NCBI GenBank assembly: GCA_001179505.1
Contig: CDMY01000385.1
Location: forward strand, 320,735 to 384,734
Direction of reading: 5' to 3'
Length of the DNA: 64,000 nucleotides
DNA from: Vitrella brassicaformis
Lineage: Eukaryota > Sar > Vitrellaceae
The translations under genes and the position numbers were made by a program. Every line of letters begins with the position of its first letter. Positions within the stretch are counted from its first letter, which is position 1. Positions 1 through 18,622 of this stretch are shown here, piece by piece. The notes under the pieces are model-generated. The model was not told the origin of the DNA. It made no database searches and worked only from the letters and a program-made list of their open reading frames with translations.

Positions 1-13
1 GGGGGGGGGGGGG
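1..13. repeat. poly-G run at the window edge
   Basis: Thirteen consecutive G residues open the window. A similar homopolymer (30 C) abuts the N gap at 39281-39310, so this is probably the flank of another assembly gap rather than biology. Confidence 0.7.
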
Positions 14-16
14 AGT

Positions 17-1711
17 TCACGTACGTTTGCATTTGAGTGCGATGTTCTCCCACGTGCCGTCCCTCTGGCACTTGATGTGCTGCTGCGGCAGACAAGGGTC
101 TGCGGGCGAGTAGGCCTCGGCACACGCAATGTCCCTCCAGCTGCCATACGAACGGCCGGTGTCGTGACCGGCTTTGATCGCCAGATGCTTCTCCTGAGGC
201 AAGGGGGGCCGCTGGGGGCACTTCTCTGATGAATGAGATAAGGAGCAAGGACAGTGGTGAATGGATGGATGTGTCTGTGTCTCGGTGTGTAGATGGTGAT
301 GGGCTGGTTACTGAGGCAGGAGCACGAGCAAGTTGCACTGCCAAACTCGTTGACGGAGTCTACCTTCCAATCGCAGGTCTCCTCAAGATCACTCTGCACA
401 GTCCCGTCACCACAGTAGCCCTGGAGCTCTGCACACACACACACACAGACACACCAACCGGGCATACAAAGTATGATCCATTTGCTTTGTATGTGACTTA
501 CCGAGTGGGCTAGATCTGTAGCTGTCGAGTGACTGTATAATGTTCTCCTCTTTCATGGCGTTCTCGCGGATGTGCAGAAATGACACCTCGCCGTCGAGGC
601 ACTCGGTGCCGTAGATGGTGCACCCGAAAGTGAGTCTCCCCGGCTTCTTCAGAATGGCCGCCAAGGCCGCGTCATGCACCTCCCGCAGTTGGTCGCGGCG
701 ACGATTGAACTTGTAAACACCATACTGCACCAAAAGCACACACGTGAGAGGGTGGATGTGTGTATATCGGTTAAGTGAAGTGGGTGGGTTGGTGGCTGAC
801 CTCGACGAGTTCCTTGCCCTCGTCGTCGGCCCTCACTCTGAGTACGAATGCCCACAGCTGCAGGAAGTGCTTGCAGGTCTCCTTGGTGAGTGTGAGGATG
901 GTCTTGTCGCCCCCCACCCAGGCCAGCCCGACTTTCATCCCCAGCATGTCCACGTCCTCCGAGTTGCCCCCGCCCTCACCCACCTCCTTACCTCCCTCGT
1001 CAGTCACACCCTCGGCGAACGGCGTCGAGGCCGCCGTAGACCGGCTGTGGTTCTTGAAATGGTCCAGCGGCTCCAGGATGATCGACAGCCCGGCCTCGGT
1101 GGAGAGCAGGGTCTGTCTGCGGGAGGGGGGCTTGTCTGTCTTGAGCCGGAAGGCCATGAATATGGTGGTGTTGGCCAGGGTGAAGGAGCAGGCGCTGGTC
1201 ATGGCGTTGCCGACGCCTTCAGGAGTGGGGAGCGGGTTCACGCCGCCACTGCAGATGCACAGAGCAGCAACCGATGGATGCATCGCACCCATGAAGGACT
1301 GTCTGCTGTCTCTAGAATGTCTTACTGAGTCATCTTAGGTCCGAGCTGCTTTGGGTTGGTCTTGAGCGAGAGCTTCCTCTTGACCTCCGGCTCTTTAAAG
1401 TCCGTCATTCGCTCTATATGCGTCGTGTCCTCCTCGTCAGGCTCCGTCCTGTCGTCCTCGGGCCGGGCGTCAAGCTCCTCATAAGACGCCACGGCCTCGT
1501 CACACGACTGAGACGAACACTTGCAAGGCGGCTTCTCTGGGGCCTCACTGACGATAGTTGTCGAGGAAGCTCGACGAGAAGAAAGTGCCGTCGCGGAAGC
1601 CACCTTTGCCGCGGAAAGACGAGGCAGCAGGGATGGGTCAGCGTGACCACTCCCTCTCACGATGGGCACACATGACGCCACGAAGACAACAGTAAGGGAA
1701 ACAACAGCCAT
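17..1711 (-). CDS. Secreted LamG-like / Cys-rich multidomain protein
   Basis: Five exons on the minus strand: 1326-1711, 801-1302, 502-724, 312-428 and 17-225. The splice phases agree at every junction, giving about 478 aa. The start at 1711 was chosen because it begins a clear signal peptide (MAVVSLTVVFVASCVPIVRG); the frame is open further upstream to 1900. Exons 2-3 look like a concanavalin/LamG-type jelly roll: strands such as TIFMAFRL, then GRLTFGCTIYG, then LDGEVSFLHIREN, the usual end of that fold. Exon 4 holds a YCGDGTVQSDLEETCDW motif like the DUF4215 Cys-rich repeat. Exon 5 has further paired cysteines. The last exon ends in a TGA at 17-19, but AAC|GTACGT at the same place is a good donor, so the gene may continue to the left of the window. 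Probably secreted or cell-surface; domain calls are by eye. Confidence 0.6.
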
Positions 1712-2090
1712 TGCATTGCGGCAAGATCTGCAAAACGGGGGCGGGCGCGATTGCGATGGGGGAGAGGGGGAGGGAGGCGCGTCCGAGCAAGAACAAGGCG
1801 GGCCCTCGCTCCGTGGCTCCATTGCAGAGGGGCTCGGTGAGGGCACACAAGCTGACTGCGGAAGAGCTCCTTCCCTCCAGATGGGCGGGAGAGGCTCCAA
1901 ATCCGCTCGCTATGCGCCAGTCAGCATCGCCCTGTCTTCGAGGCCGTTGCAGTGAGTGTTCAAAAGGGATGGGAAATGGATCAGGGGACAGGAGGCAGTC
2001 GGTGAAGTTGTTGCCTCTCAAACTATTCGGGTTTCAGGTGACCAAACGCCCGATTCCGGCCCCAGTTCGGTCTGGGGGCAGTGGTGTGAG

Positions 2091-2098
2091 AGCTCGCA
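2091..2098 (-). promoter_or_regulatory. Shared octamer AGCTCGCA in divergent spacer
   Basis: One copy of the octamer found in all nine divergent promoters of this window, here between the secreted LamG-like gene (start 1711, minus) and the small unknown gene (start 2287, plus). The rest of the 575-bp spacer shows no other element I can name. Confidence 0.5.
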
Positions 2099-2286
2099 AT
2101 TTGAGCCCCTCTCTCAAAAAGCGTTCATCGTTTGGATACAAGCCCTTTCAGCACCCAATTGCAAGCGACTTCGGAATCCGCGTTTTGCACTGATCGTGTC
2201 GCGATTGCCGCTCTCGTCATCATGCGGTTCGAGTCCTTCCTGCACCTGATGCACTTCGGATTTTTCATAAGGCTCCTCACCCTGAC

Positions 2287-2996
2287 ATGGTGCCGCCCCC
2301 GCCCCCCATCAATGAAGAGGAATTCAAGCCCAAGGAGGTGCAGCAGAGGCCCACATGCACTGGGGGTGCTCGTCGCGCAGCCCGTCGGGGGAAGCGAGGA
2401 CAGCAATTGCCGGCCCCTGCAGCACTGCAGCAGCCCAGCATCAACAGCATCAGCAGCAGCACCGGCATCAATAGCGGCACCGGCAGTGCAAGCGGCAACT
2501 GGATCACCCGCGACAAGGAGGCAGAGTATCGAAGGTGGACGGCTCCCGCAGCTGCCGGGCAAGCCGAATTGGGCGACAAGGAACAAGAGAACAAGGGCGG
2601 CGTCAGCAACAACGGCAAGGTGAGAGCGAACTTGGATGGAGTCTCAATGACATGGCATTGTAACGGATATTATCTATGTCTCTGCCGCACTCAGGATGTT
2701 CTTGCCAATGAGCCCTCATCGTCCGCTGCCTCTGCCAGCGCCAACGTCGACAAAAAGGCCACCCGGCTGCAGCGTGTGACGCTGCGTGAGCACGAGTTGC
2801 CCATGGCAAGGGCTCCGGTGGCCGAAAAGATGGCATCGGTGCTGGTACGTATATGTGCACCTCCTGCACACATCTATCCGTCCACCTAGCACTTTCTTGT
2901 GTCGTGTGGATGCAAGCGGAGAAGATCAAGGGCAGCGGCCCCAGCGTGGTGTGCAACAACAAACACGCCAACACCAAATACAACAACGGAATCTGA
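2287..2996 (+). CDS. Small unknown protein, three exons
   Basis: Exons 2287-2619, 2695-2844 and about 2922-2996, about 185 aa. The first two junctions (AAG|GTGAGA to CAG|GAT, and CTG|GTACGT) are clean and phase 0. The third acceptor is uncertain: I chose the frame that ends NNKHANTKYNNGI, but two other frames are open for a while. The N-terminus has a short poly-Pro run (MVPPPPPINEEEF), and the middle is Ser/Ala/Gln-rich and then charged. No domain is recognised. Upstream, 2091-2098 holds the shared promoter octamer. Confidence 0.45.
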
Positions 2997-4824
2997 TAGG
3001 GAGACAAGAGGGGAACTCAAGACGGAGGAAAGAGATATGGGGAGGGGGGCGGTGGGTGCGTCTGCCTGCTCACTCGCCGTCTTTGCCATTCTCTCGCTCG
3101 CCCTTCCTGTCTGTCTGGCTGGGTTGCCTCCTGTACATGTGATTGATTGGGGGTAGCATCGTTCCTTTGTGTTGTGATGTGCACCGTCCACTGAGAGCAC
3201 AGCGGCCCGCCCCACCTAGCTGGCCAATTCCCCCTAGCCCGTCCACTCACCCACTCGCATAGCTTCCTCGCCTGACACACACCTACCTACCTACCTAGGA
3301 GATGGCAGCGGTTTTCCCGTTAGCTGCCATCAGCACATACGGCGTAATGAGACAGGGGATAGTCCATCCATCCACCAGAGTTCCACCAGAGAACAGCCAA
3401 TGCAATGTTGAACAGTGGATGGAAGGCAGAGAATGTACTGACTTACATGGGTGTGAAGCGACCGTTCACACCACACCACAGGCACATAGCCAGCGGCACA
3501 GCACACGTGCATCTGTCGGCCCTTTGAGCTCTCTCTTGCGGGGTGTGTGTATCCATGCGTGTGTGTGCGTGTGCGGACTGTGTGCGTGCGGCCCTCTCGA
3601 GGCCTGCCTTCACGCATCCGTCCATGTCCCTGTCTCGTGGTTGTTTCCGTACGTGGTGCGTGGTGCGTGGATCGACTTATTGCATGGCCGGACATCCACA
3701 TGTTGATGTGAATGGATTACTTCTATCTATTCTCCGTCCGACATGCATAAGGTATGTGTGCTGCTAACCACATCTATCTGCCGCTGCTCGATTCGTCCAA
3801 CCATTCGTCCAACCATCCGTCCAACCATCCATCCATCCATCTGCCGGTCAAATGGACTCACTCGCCCACCCACCCACCCACTATGCACTGATGGTGACAA
3901 ATAAAATAAATACACGCAGATGCAATCCATTAATGGGTACATACAGGCATGTAGCTATATAGGTAGGTAGGTATGTATGTCACATATTATGTACATGAGA
4001 TATGGATGGCTGTCCGGGGCTGCTTGGTACCACGTCATCGGGCGGACCGATCGGTGGCCTGGCCAGCCGGTGGACAGACAAAGGGGCTGGTACATACCTC
4101 AAGACGAAGGCAAAGCCCCCCAACGGACGCTTTCGGAGGGACCTAGGTGGAGGACCTACCATCCCATCCTGCTGACCAAGCAAGCACTGACCATCCAATC
4201 CACCCGCACTGCGAACAACCGTCTTTCTCAAGACTGAGACCGACGAGTGTTCACGGGATGGAATGGATGGGAAGCAATCGCAAGGCCCGCAGGAAGACAC
4301 AGGCCGCCGTTCCTTCCACCCTCACGGCATTCACACACAGCGTAAGCACTTAAATCATCATGTCGCACACAGCTCAGCACAGCAAGGGCAACAAAGACGA
4401 TAGATATCTGACCCATCCATGTTTGTATATATGCAGAAAGGTTCACAGAGCAGACAGGGATGCATGTCTGCCTGTCTGTCTGTCGAGAGGCCGGCCGGCT
4501 GTACAAATATGAATCGATGTGTGTATGTGTGTATGTATGTGTGTGAATGAAGCTTGCCGAGCCCAGAGTGTGTCAGGTCTCGGTCGCCACAGCAGAGAGC
4601 CCACACAGCCCACACACACAGCCACAAGGATCCCTTTTGCCCTCTCTCCTCTCTCATCCCGCCCGCTAAGTCATCCCATTGCAATGCAGCCGCCCTCACC
4701 AAAAAGCCCAAACCCATACTGTATGTCAGTCTTGCGGCCGGTCAGCGCTGCATCCATGACATCACACACACAGAACCATAGCCACTTGCCCCCCTGTGTG
4801 TGTGTGTGTCTGTGTACCCACCCG
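2997..4824. other. Repeat-rich 3'-to-3' spacer
   Basis: No credible coding exon. It contains short CTAC, CATC/GTCC, AGGT and TGTA tetranucleotide arrays (for example about 3797-3841) and is low in coding potential on both strands. It lies between the 3' ends of two convergent genes. Confidence 0.55.
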
Positions 4825-11266
<6,442 letters not shown>

Positions 11267-11905
11267 CTGCTGTCACGGTCAGCGTCCGTCTCAGAGGGAG
11301 GGTGGCGTGCCAAAGTGGAAAGCAAATGGCTCAAAGGAGGTGCTCAAGGCGATAGAAGACCCCTGATATCGGGAAAAAGATGGGAGATGGCGGACGGGAG
11401 AGATCCGCGCGTGCGAGCTTGCGAGCTTAAATGTGCAAGAGGGAAAGTGACGCGAAGAAGGAGGTGACGTGATTGCTGTGTGGCCGCGCAATCACACGCG
11501 GCGAGAGCGAGTCACGTGGCGAAGCAACTGAGATCTCGAAGGCGAGACTCGCCGAGAGGCTCTTGCCATCTGGTAGTGGTCATCTGGTAGTTGCCCGGCC
11601 TCTCGGCTCGTCGAATCGCCGTGTTGGCAGGTGCAGACGCAGACATAGGGTGCATGTAGACACACTCGCGCAAACGCATGTTGGCTGACGTCATCTGTCG
11701 CTCTGTCTGTCTGATGCGTGCAGGTGTGTGTCGGGAGCGTGCGTGCCTGCGTTGCCTCCCTGAGAGACCACGAAAGCCAAGTTTTAAGAAGTCTAGAGGA
11801 CCCCTCCCCGCTTGCAGCTCCCCTCCCTGCCCCTCTCCCCCTCTCTCCCTGGTTGTTGTCGGTGGTGCGGTGCCGTGCGTGTGTTGTATGGAGAGTATCG
11901 CCACG
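11267..11905. other. Divergent promoter spacer (helicase / exportin-7)
   Basis: A 639-bp spacer between two head-to-head start codons. It is not coding and has few simple repeats. It carries the only tandem copy of the shared octamer (11412-11427). Confidence 0.5.
11412..11427 (+). promoter_or_regulatory. Tandem shared octamer TGCGAGCT x2
   Basis: Two directly adjoining copies (11412-11419 and 11420-11427), followed by TAA, 146 bp upstream of the helicase start and 479 bp upstream of the exportin start. Same element as in the other divergent spacers. Confidence 0.55.
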
Positions 11906-14900
11906 ATGGACCCGTCTGAACTCTCTCAGATGGAGGTACGCCAGCTGCCACACGGCCAACCACCGCAAACACGCACGCCATGGATGTTGGTGGTGTGTGT
12001 GGCGGTGTGCCGGGCAGACTTTGTGTAACTCTCTGTACAACGCGACAAGCGAGCAGGAGCGCTCCCAGGCGCACACCATCCTCATCCCCCTCACACAGGA
12101 CGCCAGCCAGCTACCCCGGCTGCAGAACCTCATCGGCACCTCAAACCAGCCACACGCCCTCGTCTTCGCAGCCACGGCCGCCCTCAAGATCATCACCCAG
12201 TTCTGGGCACAGATCGGCGACACGCAGAAGGAGGAGCTGCGGTCCTTCCTCCTCAACTTTTTGGCGCAGAAGGGGCCGGACGTGCTGCGGAGCGCGCCCC
12301 AGGCCCTGACGCAGGTGATTCGGCTGGTGTGCCGGATCGTCAAGCTGGCGTGGCTGGAGGGGCCGCAGCACCAGACCATCACCGAGCACGTCGGGCAGTT
12401 CCTGCAGGCGTCGACGGTGCACTGGGTCATCGGGCTGGAGATCTACTGCGAGCTGACGACCGACATGCAGCCGCAGCTCGGGCCCAGCATGTCGCGCTTC
12501 AGACGCACCGCGCTGTCCTTCCGCGACACGGCGCTGCCGAGCATCTTCACGGTGGCCCTGTCGACCCTGCACAAGATGCACGCCCGGCAGCTGCAGATCC
12601 CCGAGCAGACGCAGGAGAGACGGCTGCTGCGGCAGGTGCTGTCGCTGTGCTGCTCCTGCCTGAGCTTCGACTTCATGGGCACGATCCCCGACGAGACCTC
12701 CGACGACCAGCAGACCGTCATGGTGCCGCACGGGTGGTCGATGCTGCGTGACGACTCCATCCCGACGCTCTTCCTCTCCCTCTACCAGCGGACCTGCCAG
12801 GACAAGCACTACGACTGCAGCGTCATCTGCCTCCAGTGCCTCGTGCTGCTCTCCTCGCTGAGGCGGTCATTCTTCCACAAGGAGGAGGACCGCGCCAAGC
12901 TGCTGAGCAGCCTTATCATGGGCTGCACCCAGATCCTGAGCAACAAGGTGGGGCTCGACGACGGCAGCAACTACCACGAGCTGTGCCGGCTGCTGGGCAA
13001 GATCAACACCGCCCACCAGCTGACGGAGCTGTGCGCAGCGGACGCCTTCCAGCAGTGGATCGACCAGGTGTACCAGTTCACCATCGAGAGCCTGCAGAGC
13101 TGGCAGCACATGCCCAACAGCAAACACTACCTCCTGCAGTTCTGGTCCCAGATGGTCAACCCACTCCTCTTCGCAAATGCCAAGGACAAGGCGCCCAAGG
13201 CACTCGAAGGATACATCCAACAGGTGCGTCCGCTCTCTCTCCCTCCCTCCACCCACCCCTCCCTCCCTCCCTCCCTCCATCCATCCATCCATGTGTGTGT
13301 CTCGGTTGGTTCTGTCTGTCTCCCCCCCGCCCGCCCTCTATCTGCAGATAACGTGTGCGTACATCCAGTCGCGTTTGCTGATGGCCGAGGCCTTCTCGTC
13401 CGACTCGTCCGTCCTGTGGGAGGACCCCCTCACCGACGAGGTCATGCGCAGCGAGCAGCTCGAGGTCCTCGCCTCACTCGGACGCTGCAAGCCGCAGGAG
13501 ACCGCCCAGGTGCTCATGAAGTTCTTCGAGCAGGTCACCACACAGGGCCAGGCGGGCCAGCTGAGCCAGGTGGTCTTCGAGAAGAAGGTCACCTGGCTCG
13601 TCTACATGATCGCCGCCTTCATCGCCGGCACAGCCAACATGAAGACACCCGTGGCGAGCGGCGGCAACAGCGACCGCATCGACCAGCCCGCCGCCCCCGC
13701 CGTGCCCCCACACGTCATCACGGGGGAGCTGTCGTCCCGGGTGTTTCAGCTCATCAATTTGACCGACAGCCAGTCGTCGGCCCCCGAGGACCTCGAGCTC
13801 GCCTACCTCTACTTCCTCGAGCAGTTCCGAAAGGTCTACTTCGGAATGCACGCCAAACAAATCTTCCAGGTGGGTGCACGCAACACGCCACACAGCACAG
13901 CGGTGCGGTGCTTGGGCCGCGCTGATGGACACTCATCATGTCGGTCCCTCTGTGTCTCTGTGTCAGGCTGAGGTGACAGAGCGTCTGTGCACGGTGCTGG
14001 GTTTGAAGGACGACGACGCCGTACTGGGTTTGCTCATCAACAAGATCGGCCGCAACTTCCAGCAGAGGGTGCACCTCGAGCAGGTCATCAAGAAGTCCCT
14101 CCAGCTCTTCTACGAGCTCGCCGCCGGCATCAACATCGTCCACACGACCGGGGGCGGCCCGGGGGAGCGCGCCGGGCCCATCTACGGCTCCCCCCTGCTG
14201 ATCGTGTCGGGGCGGCTTCTGCTCAAGAACGAGACCGTGCAGTCGATCTTGCAGCGGCACAACCACACGCAGTTCACCTTCCTGCAGGTGCCGTCGTACG
14301 GCAAGTACCGCACCATGTACTACCACACCCTGGGCAAGCTGCTGTTCATGGAGGTCAAGGACAACAAGGAGCCCTTCGAGGAGTTCATGCAGCCCCTCTC
14401 AGACGTCGTCGCCTCCATGTGGGCGCCCCCACAGCTGCCCCTGGCGCCCACCCAGCTCCGCGCCCCCCAGTGCAAGATGCCCCTGATCGGGCTGTGCAGA
14501 GACCTGCGTGGCCTGTGTCTGGCCTGCATGAATGCCGACCCCTACAACCTGCTGTTCAGCTGGCTGGTCGAGAAGCCCAAGCAGCCGCAGATGTCCCGGC
14601 TGGGCCTCTTTGCGGCGGCCATCGACGTGTGGTGGGACGACCCCGACGTCGTCATCCCCCTCCTCAAGTTCATGTCCGAGTTTGTGCACAACAAGGCCAA
14701 CCGCATCGCCTTCGAGCCGACCAGCCCCTCGGGCATCCTACTCTTCAAGCAGGTGGCCAACGTGCTCTGCACCTACGGCCAGCGGATGGTGACGCGCGAC
14801 TGGTCGAGTGTGGGGCCGGGCGTGTCGAGCGGGCAGCTGTACCGGATCCGGTTCAAGGGCATCGGCATCGCACTCGAGATGTTCTCCCACGCCCTCCAGG

Positions 14901-15958
14901 GCAACTACACCAACTTCGGCGTCTTCGAGGTCTACCAGGACACCTCGCTGCACGACGCCTTCGCCATCGCGCTGCAGCTGGGCATCTCCCTGTCTGCCGA
15001 GGACCTGTCGGCGTACCTCAAGACGCTCAAGCCCTACTACCTGTTCCTGGAGTTCGCCACCCGCAACCACATGCCCAAGATGCTCGAGCTCTGCGAGGTG
15101 GTGCAGTCGACGTCCGCGAACGTGCCGAGCAAGGAGCAGGGCGGGGCCACCCTGGTGCCCGTCCTCCCGGCCAACGGGCTGTGCCGCGTGTTGGCGTCGA
15201 TCGAGGAGGGCCTGTGCTCCTTCGAGGCCGGCGTGGCCATGCAGTGCTGCGCCACCCTCGACAACATCGTGACCTACCTCTACACCACTCTGCAGAAGCA
15301 CCACCAGAACAACCGGACGCGCCAGAAGCAGCGCGGCCAGATGCCGTCACCCGTCCCCACCCCCAACCACACATCAGCCACAGGCGACCCCGGCCGCACC
15401 GCACTGGAGCTCTTCCAGCTCAACCTCCCGCCGCCCATCCCCGCCGAGGAGACCGAGGAGGAGGTGCAGCGTGTGCTGCGGTTCCTCTACCCGCCCGAGG
15501 GCGGTCTGGCCGACCCCAACCCGCCCCCGCCCGGCGTCCGCACGGTGCCCCTCCTGCTGCAGCGGCTCATGTCGCTGCTCTTCGACCTCGTCTTCAGCGG
15601 CGAGTTCACATCGACATGGTCCATGAGCCGCCCGCTCCTGGGGCTCATCCTGCTGCAGCCCCAGAAGTACGCCACACTCAAGGAAGGGCTCGTGCACACA
15701 CACACGATGCTCTCGGGCCCTGGCGGGAGCGGGGCCGGGGCGAGGGGGGCAAGTGGCGGTGCTGGGGGTGGTGCGGGTGGGGGGGAGGGGATGGTCGACG
15801 GGCAGGACGGTGAGGGGCAGACGAAGCGGAGCAAGCTGGAGGGGTATTTTTCCGACCTGCTGTCGGGGACGGAGGCGAATCTGTCGACCAAGACCAAGGA
15901 CCACTTCACGCGCAACCTGTACCATTTCGCACAGATGATACGGACGTCACTCGTCTGA
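11906..15958 (+). CDS. XPO7: Exportin-7 (RanBP16-like) importin-beta family receptor
   Basis: Four exons, 11906-11935, 12018-13223, 13348-13869 and 13967-15958, 1249 aa (human XPO7 is nearly 1100). It is a nuclear transport receptor of HEAT repeats. Recognition rests on the exportin-7 pattern: FDFMGTIPDETSDD, then a HGW segment, SLRRSFF, then NYHELCRLL and PNSKHYLLQFW, later QCAYIQSRL-like and ALGRC-like segments in the expected order, and a long alpha-helical C-terminus ending in FAQMIRTSLV. The start is a ten-codon exon (MDPSELSQME) that splices in phase 0. Extra length comes mainly from Gly/Pro insertions near 15300-15850 (poly-Gly GASGGAGGGAGG). GC content at third positions is very high. 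It shares the 11267-11905 promoter region with the helicase gene. Confidence 0.88.
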
Positions 15959-17234
15959 CACACATCCTCATACGGTGAGAGGGCAGGGCCGCAACAGGGG
16001 CGGGTGGGCTGCTTGTTGGCTCAGTATCTGTGTGTGTGCGTATGTGTGTGTGGTCAGGTCGGTGTATCATCGTTTTGTTGCGCCTGGTCCCACGCTGTGG
16101 TCCGGTGCGAAGACTCTACCTGCCTGCCTGCCTACTCTATCTCCCCTGTCTGTCTTGTCTATCCATTCTTGTCATGTTTCGAGATGGGTGCCTGACTGAC
16201 TCACTGACCGATGCCTAGCCATCCCATGACGATGATTCTTACACACATACGCACATACGTACACACACACCGTCACTCTCTGTGACAGCCCTGCCGACCG
16301 ACCTACCTACCTACCTACCTAGTCTTTCAAGTCAAGAGCCACCTGCCTGCCTGCCTACCTGTCGGTCTGCCTAGCTCCTTCCCTCTCCCTCCCTCACGCG
16401 TACAGGTCATCCATACACGTCACGTCCACATGGGGGGAGGCAGAGGCAGGCAGCGCGGGCGGGCTTAAGTCGCATCCGTTTCCGCCCTTCCACACCTACG
16501 AATCGAGGGCGAGGCGATGGGTGAGGGTGAGGTGCGCCGTTTTGCGGCTGGCTGTGAATAAGAAAAGGAGTGCTGCTGTTATATTTGTACGCGCGGCCAT
16601 CACTGATGGACCGCCTACCTAGTCGACTCGTGATGCGACAAACGGACAGACAGACAACACAATCCCGCCACGCCCCTCCACGCGCTTCCACACACCCTTC
16701 TTGGTCACCAAAAGGGCACTCAGACAGGCAGGTGCTGTGTGTGTGAGAGGGCGGGGCCTAATTTAATGCTAGTGTGTCAGGTGCCTGGCTGCCTGTGTCT
16801 CCATATCTCCCTCTTCCCTCCCTCCCTCCCTCCCTCCTGTCTCTGAGATCCACCTGTCTGTCCGTCTGCGTGTGGCCGCATGTGTGACTGGTGGTATGCG
16901 AGACTCACCTGCCCTCCCTGTGTGGGCTATGCCTATGCCATGCGATGCGATGCGCTGCGATGGATTCATGCATGTCACTTACTTTCTCTGTCTGTCTGTG
17001 TGTGCGTGTATGTATGTATGTGTGTATTTAATCCTCCTTTATCGAACCGCTCGGGGATCAAACACTCACAAACTCACAGCCGCGGAGAGTCGCGTCACCG
17101 TCATGGTTTACTCACCCACCCACGCGTATGTGCACTCATTGTCAGGCACTCGACAGTCATGAGTGCGTTTGTGATCTGTCAGCGATACGACACGCACCAG
17201 AAAAGTTGCCCCTCTACATAATGTCCTCGGCGCA
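15959..17234. other. Convergent spacer with simple repeats
   Basis: Lies between the 3' ends of exportin-7 and the SNARE gene. It contains TACC/CTGC/CTCC tetranucleotide tracts (for example 16301-16320 and 16813-16838) and no exon I can support. A short open frame at 16407-16691 on the minus strand has no splice or composition support. Confidence 0.5.
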
Positions 17235-18469
17235 TCACAGGACGATCAGCAGCACGATCAGCGTCACAGAAAGGATCTGCAGACACGTGCGCACGGCCAC
17301 ACAGACAGGTGTGTCGGCGATTTCCCTCTGGGCGTGTGGTCAGGCTGACCAGAATGAGGGCGTATAGGCACGTATATGACGACCGCTGCAGCACGCGAAC
17401 TGCACACACACACACACACACGTCCATCAAGTGCTGCACACTGCCACCGTTTCACTGCCCACCTAGCAACGTCTGGTTCTGCTTGAGTTGATGCCTTGTG
17501 CGCTCGGCCTGGTGGCGGATGACACACACACACACACACACACACATAGATCACGGTGCGTCTGAGAGAGGGCGTGTTGATGCGTACATCAGCATCGATA
17601 TCGCCGATTAGTCTGACATGCAGGTTGATCTCCTGGTTGATGTTTCCCCCTATGCTCTTCAGGTTATGTACACTCCCCTCTAAAAACTCAAGCGCTGCGT
17701 CCTGCTCTGCACACACACACCACACTGCGTCTGTTATGTGGCGTGGTGTTGTGTTGTGTTGTGTGCGTACCGTGTATGGATTTCTCCTGTAGCATCATGA
17801 TGTCCTGGTCTGACATGTTGTGGAGCTCATCCTCAGTGTGCCGCAAGCGTGTGGAGGCGGATGTGGCGGTCGACCCGTGACTCAGAGGCTCGGTCAACCC
17901 ACTCCTGCAGCGATGCAATGCACGTGAGCAGCCTTAGGCACGTGTGTGGACAGATGGATAGATGGATGGATGTGTGGGTGAGTGGTCACCTGAATCCCTC
18001 CCTGAATGTTTCCTCCAGCTGCTCCCGTTCCTGCTGCAGCTTCGCCACCTTGTCACGCCGACGAGTCAGCTCCTTGGTTGTGCTAATCACACACGCACAC
18101 AGACACGCACCCAAGAGGGTGAGAAGGGACAGTCAGCGACGCAGACCTCTCACATGTTGTATGCGGGCGGGTTGGCTGCGGATGTCGACACGGCCTGCTC
18201 GAGGTGAGAGATCTCTTGGGCCAGCTGAGCTATTTGCCCTCGGACGATGGCTGTATGCTGCACGATGAATCAAAACACACAAACACGCACGTTGCCGAGG
18301 TGAATGAACACTGATGTTTGTGATATAGGTACCATCTACAGTACACCATCCTCACCTTGCCGCGGCCGCTGCTTCCCGATGCCGCATTGTCCCGTTTCTT
18401 GATCTCCAGAGCGATGTCGCGGGTGAGAGCTTTCGCCCGGTTGAAGTCTTGAAGCCAATAGTCATTCAT
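17235..18469 (-). CDS. Tail-anchored Qc-SNARE (syntaxin-8 / SYP5-like)
   Basis: Eight exons: 18356-18469, 18154-18257, 17990-18082, 17771-17904, 17588-17706, 17463-17508, 17350-17399, 17235-17276; 702 nt, 233 aa. It has an N-terminal helical domain (starts MNDYWLQDFNRAKAL, the size and style of syntaxin-8/SYP51), a coiled SNARE motif beginning EQDAALEFLEGSVHNLKSI at about residue 149, and a C-terminal membrane anchor ILSVTLIVLLIVL with no luminal tail. The SNARE motif aligns without gaps to syntaxin-8 and plant SYP51 (EQD start, LIGDID block). The residue at the ionic zero layer, normally Gln, is His (INLHVRLI, about residue 178). Expected role: endosomal or vacuolar membrane fusion as the Qc helix. 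A GTG-initiated upstream extension is possible but less likely. It shares a 153-bp promoter with the next gene. Confidence 0.82.
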
Positions 18470-18511
18470 CTCAGCAGCCAACTGTAAGCCAACACAAAGA
18501 AGCAGGGACAC

Positions 18512-18519
18512 TGCGAGCT
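18512..18519 (+). promoter_or_regulatory. Shared octamer TGCGAGCT in divergent spacer
   Basis: Followed by TAAA, 43 bp from the SNARE start and 104 bp from the coiled-coil gene start. The whole spacer is only 153 bp, so the octamer sits in a minimal bidirectional promoter. Confidence 0.55.
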
Positions 18520-18622
18520 TAAAGTGTAAAGTTCGCCTTGAAACAAAAATGCGCTGCCGCTGAAGGGCGTGTGTTGATTCGTTTCGGTTCTTTCGTTCGT
18601 TGATTCATCCATTCATTCGGCG

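Noticed and set aside
12447-12454. Octamer copy inside exportin-7
   Set aside because: It is coding (Tyr-Cys-Glu-Leu codons) and not near any start, so it is counted as a chance occurrence.
12141-15963. Long open frames antisense and in other frames to exportin-7
   Set aside because: They are shadows created by very high GC at third positions; the exportin frame has the recognisable protein and clean splice junctions.
16407-16691. Minus-strand open frame in the exportin/SNARE spacer
   Set aside because: No splice context, no recognisable protein features, Cys/Arg-rich composition typical of random frames in this DNA.
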